From positions 35,764,001 to 35,828,000 of the forward strand of contig CP136896.1 in assembly GCA_034359265.1 (NCBI GenBank): a DNA stretch of 64,000 nt, read 5' to 3'. Shown piece after piece: positions 57,249-64,000 of the stretch. Source of the stretch: Canna indica. Lineage: Eukaryota; Streptophyta; Magnoliopsida; Zingiberales; Cannaceae. The translations under genes and the position numbers were made by a program. Numbering within the stretch: the first letter of the stretch is position 1; every line of letters begins with the position of its first letter. A model generated the notes under the pieces. The model did no database searches and was not told the DNA's origin. It was given only the letters and a program-made list of their open reading frames with translations.

Positions 57249-60200
57249 CTCGATTAACAACTTCTCCCATCACAGTGAATGTTCTGGAGTGGCTCGGGAC
57301 TCAGATTACAGGGTGTTTCGAGCCGATACCCCGAAGTTCAATCAGTCTGCTTCGTTCAAGATTCTATTCGAAAAATAGTGCAATTCTGTGCATTAGTCTA
57401 TCGAGAATAACTCGATTAACAACTTCTCCCATCGCAGTGAATGTTCTCGAGTCGCTCGGTACTCAGATTACTGGGCGTTTCAAGCCGATACCCCGAAGTA
57501 CAATCAGTCGGCTTCGTTCAAAATCAATTCGAAAAATCATGCAATTATATGCATTAGTCTGTCAAAAATAACTCGATTAACAACTTCTCCCATCGCAGTG
57601 AATGTTCTGGAGTCGCTCGGTACTCAGATTACTGGGCGTTTCGAGCTGATACCCCAAAGTTCAATCAGTCGACATCGTTCAAGATCTATTCGAAAAATCA
57701 TGCAATTCTTTGCATTAGTCTGTCAAAAATAACTCGATTAACAACTTCTCCCATCACAGTGAATGTTCTGGAGTCGCTCGGGACTCAGATTACAGGGCGT
57801 TTCGAGCCGATACCCCGAAGTTCAATCAGTCTGCTTCGTTCGTGATTCTATTCGAAAAATAGTGCAATTCTGTGCATTAGTCTGTCGAGAATAACTCGAT
57901 TAACAACTTCTCCCATCGCAGTGAATGTTCTGGAGTCGCTCGGTACTCAGATTACTGGGCGTTTCGAGCCGATACCCCGAAGTTCAATCAGTCGGCCTCG
58001 TTCAAAATCAATTCGAAAAATCGTGCAATTCTTTGCATTATTCTGTCAAAAATAACTCGATTAACAACTTCTCCCATCACAGTGAATGTTCTGGAGTCGC
58101 TCGGGACTCAGATTACAGGGCGTTTCGAGCCGATACCCCGAAGTTCAATCAGTCTGCTTCGTTCAAGATTCTATTCGAAAAATAGTGCAATTCTGTGCAT
58201 TAGTCTGTCGAGAATAACTCGATTAACAACTTCTCCCATCGCAGTGAATGTTCTGGAGTCGCTCGGTACTCAGATTACTGGGCGTTTCAAGCCGATACCC
58301 CGAAGTTCAATCAGTCGGCTTCGTTCAAAATCAATTCGAAAAATCATGCAATTATGTGCATTAGTCTGCCAAAAATAACTCGATTAACAACTTCTCCCAT
58401 CGCAGTGAATGTTCTGGAGTCGCTCGGTACTCAGATTACTGGGCGTTTCGAGCTGATACCCCGAAGTTCAATCAGTCGACATCGTTCAAGATCTATTCGA
58501 AAAATCATGCAATTCTTTGCATTAGTCTGTCAAAAATAACTCGATTAACAACTTCTCCCATCACAGTGAATGTTCTGGAGTCGCTCGGGACTCAGATTAC
58601 AGGGCGTTTCGAGCCGATACCCCGAAGTTCAATCAGTCTGCTTCGTTCAAGATTCTATTCAAAAAATAGTGCAATTCTGTGCATTAGTCTGTCGAGAATA
58701 ACTCGATTAACAACTTCTCCCATCGCAGTGAATGTTCTGGAGTCGCTCGGTACTCAGATTACTGGGCGTTTCGAGCCGATACCCCGAAGTTCAATCAGTC
58801 GGCCTCGTTCAAAATCAATTCGAAAAATCATGCAATTCTTTGCATTATTCTGTCAAAAATAACTCGATTAACAACTTCTCCCATCACAGTGAATGTTCTG
58901 GAGTCGCTCGGTACTCAGATTACTGGGCGTTTCGAGCTGATACCCCGAAGTTCAATCAGTCGGCATCGTTCAAGATCTATTCGAAAAATCATGCAATTCT
59001 TTGCATTAGTCTGTCAAAAATAACTCGATTAACAACTTCTCCCATCACAGTGAATGTTCTGGAGTCGCTCGGGACTCAGATTACTGGGCGTTTCGAGCTG
59101 ATACCCCGAAGTTTAATCAGTCGGCATCGTTCAAGATCTATTCTAAAAATCATGCAATTCTTTGCATTAGTCTGTCAAAAATAACTCGATTAACAACTTC
59201 TCCCATCATAGTTAATGTTCTGGAGTCGCTCGGGACTCAGATTACAGGGCGTTCCGAGCCGATACCCCAAATTTCAATCAGTCGGCTTCGTTCAAGATTC
59301 TATTCGAAAAATCGTGTAATTCTGTGCATTAGTCTGTAAAAAATAACTCGATTAACAACTTCTCCCATCGCAGTGAATGTTCTGGAGTCGCTCGGTACTC
59401 AGATTACTGGGCGTTTCGAGCTGATACCCCGAAGTTCAATCAGTCGGCATCGTTCAAGATCTATTCGAAAAATCATGCAATTCTTTGCATTAGTCTGTCA
59501 AAAATAACTCAATTAACAACTTCTCCCATCACAGTGAATGTTCTGGAGTCTCTCGGGACTCAGATTACTGGGCGTTTCGAGCTGATACCCCGAAGTTCAA
59601 TCAGTCGGCATCGTTCAAGATCTATTAGAAAAATCATGCAATTCTTTGCATTAGTCTGTCAAAAATAACTCGATTAACAACTTCTCCCATCACAGTGAAT
59701 GTTCTGGAGTGGCTCGGGACTCAGATTACAGGGTGTTTCGAGCCGATACCCCGAAGTTCAATCAGTCTGCTTCGTTCAAGATTCTATTCGAAAAATAGTG
59801 CAATTCTGTGCATTAGTCTATCGAGAATAACTCGATTAACAACTTCTCCCATCGCAGTGAATGTTCTCGAGTCGCTCGGTACTCAGATTACTGGGCGTTT
59901 CAAGCCGATACCCCGAAGTACAATCAGTCGGCTTCGTTCAAAATCAATTCGAAAAATCATGCAATTATGTGCATTAGTCTGTCAAAAATAACTCGATTAA
60001 CAACTTCTCCCATCGCAGTGAATGTTCTGGAGTCGCTCGGTACTCAGATTACTGGGCGTTTCGAGCTGATACCCCAAAGTTCAATCAGTCGACATCGTTC
60101 AAGATCTATTCGAAAAATCATGCAATTCTTTGCATTAGTCTGTCAAAAATAACTCGATTAACAACTTCTCCCATCATAGTTAATGTTCTGGAGTCGCTCG

Positions 60201-60636
60201 GGACTCAGATTACAGGGCGTTCCGAGCCGATACCCCAAATTTCAATCAGTCGGCTTCGTTCAAGATTCTATTCGAAAAATCGTGTAATTCTGTGCATTAG
60301 TCTGTAAAAAATAACTCGATTAACAACTTCTCCCATCGCAGTGAATGTTCTGGAGTCGCTCGGTACTCAGATTACTGGGCGTTTCGAGCTGATACCCCGA
60401 AGTTCAATCAGTCGGCATCGTTCAAGATCTATTCGAAAAATCATGCAATTCTTTGCATTAGTCTGTCAAAAATAACTCAATTAACAACTTCTCCCATCAC
60501 AGTGAATGTTCTGGAGTCTCTCGGGACTCAGATTACTGGGCGTTTCGAGCTGATACCCCGAAGTTCAATCAGTCGGCATCGTTCAAGATCTATTAGAAAA
60601 ATCATGCAATTCTTTGCATTAGTCTGTCAAAAATAA
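57249..60636 (+). repeat. HOR unit, 21 monomers (3,388 bp), copy 1
   Basis: Opens with the GGAGTGGCTCGGG monomer and contains TTCGTTCGTGATTC near 57,838, which recurs at 61,226. The unit includes a 6-monomer segment (59,669-60,636) duplicated in tandem at +968, with markers GGAGTCTCTCGGG (about 59,546 and 60,514), GCGTTCCGAGCC with CCCCAAATTTC (about 59,250 and 60,218) and CTCAATTAAC (about 59,508 and 60,476). Confidence 0.86.
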
Positions 60637-62265
60637 CTCGATTAACAACTTCTCCCATCACAGTGAATGTTCTGGAGTGGCTCGGGACTCAGATTACAGG
60701 GTGTTTCGAGCCGATACCCCGAAGTTCAATCAGTCTGCTTCGTTCAAGATTCTATTCGAAAAATAGTGCAATTCTGTGCATTAGTCTATCGAGAATAACT
60801 CGATTAACAACTTCTCCCATCGCAGTGAATGTTCTCGAGTCGCTCGGTACTCAGATTACTGGGCGTTTCAAGCCGATACCCCGAAGTACAATCAGTCGGC
60901 TTCGTTCAAAATCAATTCGAAAAATCATGCAATTATGTGCATTAGTCTGTCAAAAATAACTCGATTAACAACTTCTCCCATCGCAGTGAATGTTCTGGAG
61001 TCGCTCGGTACTCAGATTACTGGGCGTTTCGAGCTGATACCCCAAAGTTCAATCAGTCGACATCGTTCAAGATCTATTCGAAAAATCATGCAATTCTTTG
61101 CATTAGTCTGTCAAAAATAACTCGATTAACAACTTCTCCCATCACAGTGAATGTTCTGGAGTCGCTCGGGACTCAGATTACAGGGCGTTTCGAGCCGATA
61201 CCCCGAAGTTCAATCAGTCTGCTTCGTTCGTGATTCTATTCGAAAAATAGTGCAATTCTGTGCATTAGTCTGTCGAGAATAACTCGATTAACAACTTCTC
61301 CCATCGCAGTGAATGTTCTGGAGTCGCTCGGTACTCAGATTACTGGGCGTTTCGAGCCGATACCCCGAAGTTCAATCAGTCGGCCTCGTTCAAAATCAAT
61401 TCGAAAAATCGTGCAATTCTTTGCATTATTCTGTCAAAAATAACTCGATTAACAACTTCTCCCATCACAGTGAATGTTCTGGAGTCGCTCGGGACTCAGA
61501 TTACAGGGCGTTTCGAGCCGATACCCCGAAGTTCAATCAGTCTGCTTCGTTCAAGATTCTATTCGAAAAATAGTGCAATTCTGTGCATTAGTCTGTCGAG
61601 AATAACTCGATTAACAACTTCTCCCATCGCAGTGAATGTTCTGGAGTCGCTCGGTACTCAGATTACTGGGCGTTTCAAGCCGATACCCCGAAGTTCAATC
61701 AGTCGGCTTCGTTCAAAATCAATTCGAAAAATCATGCAATTATGTGCATTAGTCTGTCAAAAATAACTCGATTAACAACTTCTCCCATCGCAGTGAATGT
61801 TCTGGAGTCGCTCGGTACTCAGATTACTGGGCGTTTCGAGCTGATACCCCGAAGTTCAATCAGTCGACATCGTTCAAGATCTATTCGAAAAATCATGCAA
61901 TTCTTTGCATTAGTCTGTCAAAAATAACTCGATTAACAACTTCTCCCATCACAGTGAATGTTCTGGAGTCGCTCGGGACTCAGATTACAGGGCGTTTCGA
62001 GCCGATACCCCGAAGTTCAATCAGTCTGCTTCGTTCAAGATTCTATTCGAAAAATAGTGCAATTCTGTGCATTAGTCTGTCGAGAATAACTCGATTAACA
62101 ACTTCTCCCATCGCAGTGAATGTTCTGGAGTCGCTCGGTACTCAGATTACTGGGCGTTTCGAGCCGATACCCCGAAGTTCAATCAGTCGGCCTCGTTCAA
62201 AATCAATTCGAAAAATCGTGCAATTCTTTGCATTATTCTGTCAAAAATAACTCGATTAACAACTT
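60637..62265 (+). repeat. Second copy of the 3,388-bp unit, partial
   Basis: Matches 57,249-58,877 at +3,388, including the TTCGTTCGTGATTC variant and the GCATTAGTCTATCGAGAATAAC variant. Agreement stops near 62,265, where CTCGGGTCTTAG and ATTACAGGG replace GGTACTC and ATTACTGGG. Confidence 0.85.
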
Positions 62266-62734
62266 CTCCCATCACAGTGAATGTTCTGGAGTCGCTCGGG
62301 TCTTAGATTACAGGGCGTTTCGAGCCGATACCCCGAAGTTCAATCAGTCGGCATCGTTCAAGATCTATTCGAAAAATCATGCAATTCTTTGCATTAGTCT
62401 GTCAAAAATAACTCGATTAACAACTTCTCCCATCATAGTTAATGTTCTGGAGTCGCTCGGGACTCAGATTACAGGGCGTTTCGAGCCGATACCCCAAATT
62501 TCAATCAGTCGGCTTCGTTCAAGATTCTATTCGAAAAATCGTGTAATTCTGTGCATTAGTCTGTAAAAAATAACTCGATTAACAACTTCTCCCATCGCAG
62601 TGAATGTTCTGGAGTCGCTCGGTACTCAGATTACTGGGCGTTTCGAGCTGATACCCCGAAGTTCAATCAGTCGGCATCGTTCAAGATCTATTCGAAAAAT
62701 CATGCAATTCTTTGCATTAGTCTGTCAAAAATAA

Positions 62735-62892
62735 CTCGATTAACTTCTCCCATCACAGTGAATGTTCTGGAGTCGCTCGGGACTCAGATTACTGGGCGTT
62801 TCGAGCTGATACCCCGAAGTTCAATCAGTCGGCATCGTTCAAGATCTATTAGAAAAATCATGCAATTCTTTGCATTAGTCTGTCAAAAATAA
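62735..62892 (+). repeat. Short monomer, 158 bp, with 3-bp deletion
   Basis: Reads CTCGATTAACTTCTCCC, lacking one AAC of the usual ATTAACAACTTC. The loss of one of two adjacent AAC triplets fits replication slippage. It is the only monomer of this length I noticed and the largest indel in the window. Confidence 0.9.
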
Positions 62893-63860
62893 CTCGATTA
62901 ACAACTTCTCCCATCACAGTGAATGTTCTGGAGTGGCTCGGGACTCAGATTACAGGGTGTTTCGAGCCGATACCCCGAAGTTCAATCAGTCTGCTTCGTT
63001 CAAGATTCTATTCGAAAAATAGTGCAATTCTGTGCATTAGTCTGTCGAGAATAACTCGATTAACAACTTCTCCCATCGCAGTGAATGTTCTCGAGTCGCT
63101 CGGTACTCAGATTACTGGGCGTTTCAAGCCGATACCCCGAAGTTCAATCAGTCGGCTTCGTTCAAAATCAATTCGAAAAATCATGCAATTATGTGCATTA
63201 GTCTGTCAAAAATAACTCGATTAACAACTTCTCCCATCGCAGTGAATGTTCTGGAGTCGCTCGGTACTCAGATTACTGGGCGTTTCGAGCTGATACCCCG
63301 AAGTTCATTCAGTCGGCATCGTTCAAGATCTATTAGAAAAATCATGCAATTCTTTGCATTAGTCTGTCAAAAATAACTCGATTAACAACTTCTCCCATCA
63401 CAGTGAATGTTCTGGAGTGGCTCGGGACTCAGATTACAGGGTGTTTCGAGCCGATACCCCGAAGTTCAATCAGTCTGCTTCGTTAAAGATTCTATTCGAA
63501 AAATAGTGCAATTCTGTGCATTAGTCTGTCGAGAATAACTCGATTAACAACTTCTCCCATCGCAGTGAATGTTCTCGAGTCGCTCGGTACTCAGATTACT
63601 GGGCGTTTCAAGCCGATACCCCGAAGTACAATCAGTCGGCTTCGTTCTATATCAATTCGAAAAATCATGCAATTATGTGCATTAGTCTGTCAAAAATAAC
63701 TCGATTAACAACTTCTCCCATCGCAGTGAATGTTCTGGAGTCGCTCGGTACTCAGATTACTGGGCGTTTCGAGCTGATACCCCGAAGTTCAATCAGTCGA
63801 CATCGTTCAAGATCTATTCGAAAAATCATGCAATTCTTTGCATTAGTCTGTCAAAAATAA
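62893..63860 (+). repeat. HOR block, 3-monomer unit (484 bp), two copies
   Basis: The trimer of GGAGTGGCTCGGG/CAGTCTGCTT monomer, TTCTCGAGTCGC monomer and GGTACTC/GAGCTG monomer occurs at 62,893-63,376 and 63,377-63,860. Copies differ at GAAGTTCAATC versus GAAGTACAATC, CGTTCAAAATC versus CGTTCTATATC, TTCGTTAAAGATTC (second copy), and ATTAG versus ATTCG. Confidence 0.86.
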
Positions 63861-64000
63861 CTCGATTAACAACTTCTCCCATCACAGTGAATGTTCTGGA
63901 GTCGCTCGGGACTCAGATTACAGGGCGTTTCGAGCCGATACCCCGAAGTTCAATCAGTCTGCTTCGTTCAAGATTCTATTCGAAAAATAGTGCAATTCTG
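63861..64000 (+). repeat. Partial CAGTCTGCTT-class monomer at right edge
   Basis: Carries ACAGTGAATG, GGGACTC, ATTACAGGG, CAGTCTGCTTCG and AAATAGTGCAATTCTG before the window ends. The array clearly continues beyond position 64,000. Confidence 0.94.

Larger units (their letters stand above)
1..64000 (+). repeat. Satellite DNA array, 161/162-bp monomer, head to tail
   Basis: The landmark CTCGATTAACAACTTCTCCC recurs every 161 or 162 bases across the whole window (for example 131, 292, 454, 615, 777, 938, 1100, 1261, 1422), always on the plus strand. That gives about 395 monomers with no inversion and no interrupting unique sequence or mobile element. Each monomer carries, in order, the landmark, GTGAATGTTCTGGAGTCGCTC, CTCAGATTAC, a GCGTTTCGAG block, GATACCCCGAA, TCAATCAGT, CGTTCAA, CGAAAAAT, GCAATT and TGCATTAGTCTGT. 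Monomers differ mainly at about ten diagnostic sites. Monomers close to one nucleosome repeat in length, arranged in higher-order repeats, are typical of eukaryotic centromeric or heterochromatic satellites. The specific location and the species are inference or unknown. Confidence 0.98.

Noticed and set aside
1..64000. CRISPR array or bacterial repeat-protein gene
   Set aside because: There are no short repeats with unique spacers; the whole 161/162-bp unit is repeated with no unique sequence between copies. The frame is not maintained across units, which rules out one long repetitive protein.
1..64000. Embedded transposable element, tRNA, rRNA or telomeric repeat
   Set aside because: Reading through the window I found no break in monomer phase larger than 3 bp, so there is no room for an insertion. 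No telomere-like hexamer run occurs.
1..64000. Assignment to a named species satellite
   Set aside because: The monomer was not recognised and length plus base composition do not identify a lineage. A similarity search of one monomer against satellite and whole-genome databases would settle it.

Overview
The whole 64,000-base window is the interior of one head-to-tail satellite DNA array. I found no gene, RNA gene, transposable element, CRISPR array or unique single-copy sequence on either strand. The basic unit is a 161- or 162-bp monomer, about 395 copies, all in the same orientation. A counted 162-bp monomer (positions 615-776) has a GC content near 43%. The 1-bp length difference is fixed by class: monomers reading AAGATCTATT or AAATCAATT are 161 bp, those reading AAGATTCTATT are 162 bp. 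The array enters at position 1 and leaves at 64,000 in mid-repeat, so it is longer than the window. This size and organisation is typical of eukaryotic centromeric or pericentromeric satellites, or of large heterochromatic blocks. CpG is not strongly depleted. I cannot name the organism, and no known satellite family was recognised from the sequence alone.

Above the monomer there is higher-order repeat (HOR) structure. At least eight monomer classes recur in a set order. In the left part (131 to about 29.7 kb) an anchor monomer with GGAGTGGCTTGGG opens each HOR unit. The simplest unit is a 13-mer of 2,098 bp (3520-5617 and 5618-7715). The others are 5-, 10-, 11-, 14-, 16-, 20- and 21-mers that look like deletion or duplication derivatives of it. 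The 5-mer and the 21-mer are the 13-mer minus and plus exactly eight monomers.

Further right the anchor disappears and the array changes flavour in blocks: 6-mer units (about 29.86-32.57 kb), a 19-mer pair (about 32.7-39.0 kb), a 7-mer triplet (about 38.1-41.4 kb), a 14-mer pair (about 40.6-45.1 kb), an irregular 6-/12-/13-mer zone (about 45-51.8 kb), an 11/11/12-mer triplet (51,763-57,248), a 21-mer pair with a nested 6-mer duplication (57,249-62.3 kb) and a 3-mer run at the right edge. Private point variants shared at exactly the unit spacing support each block. Chimeric monomers mark several exchange points.

Open reading frames of 61-168 codons occur only on the plus strand and only as copies of the same few repeat-derived peptides. 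They frequently need GTG or TTG starts, end at the same TAA in the repeat and carry no recognisable domain. I treat them as by-products of the repeat, not genes. The interesting content is the evolutionary structure of the array, plus dyads and phased A-tracts in each monomer, not a protein system.
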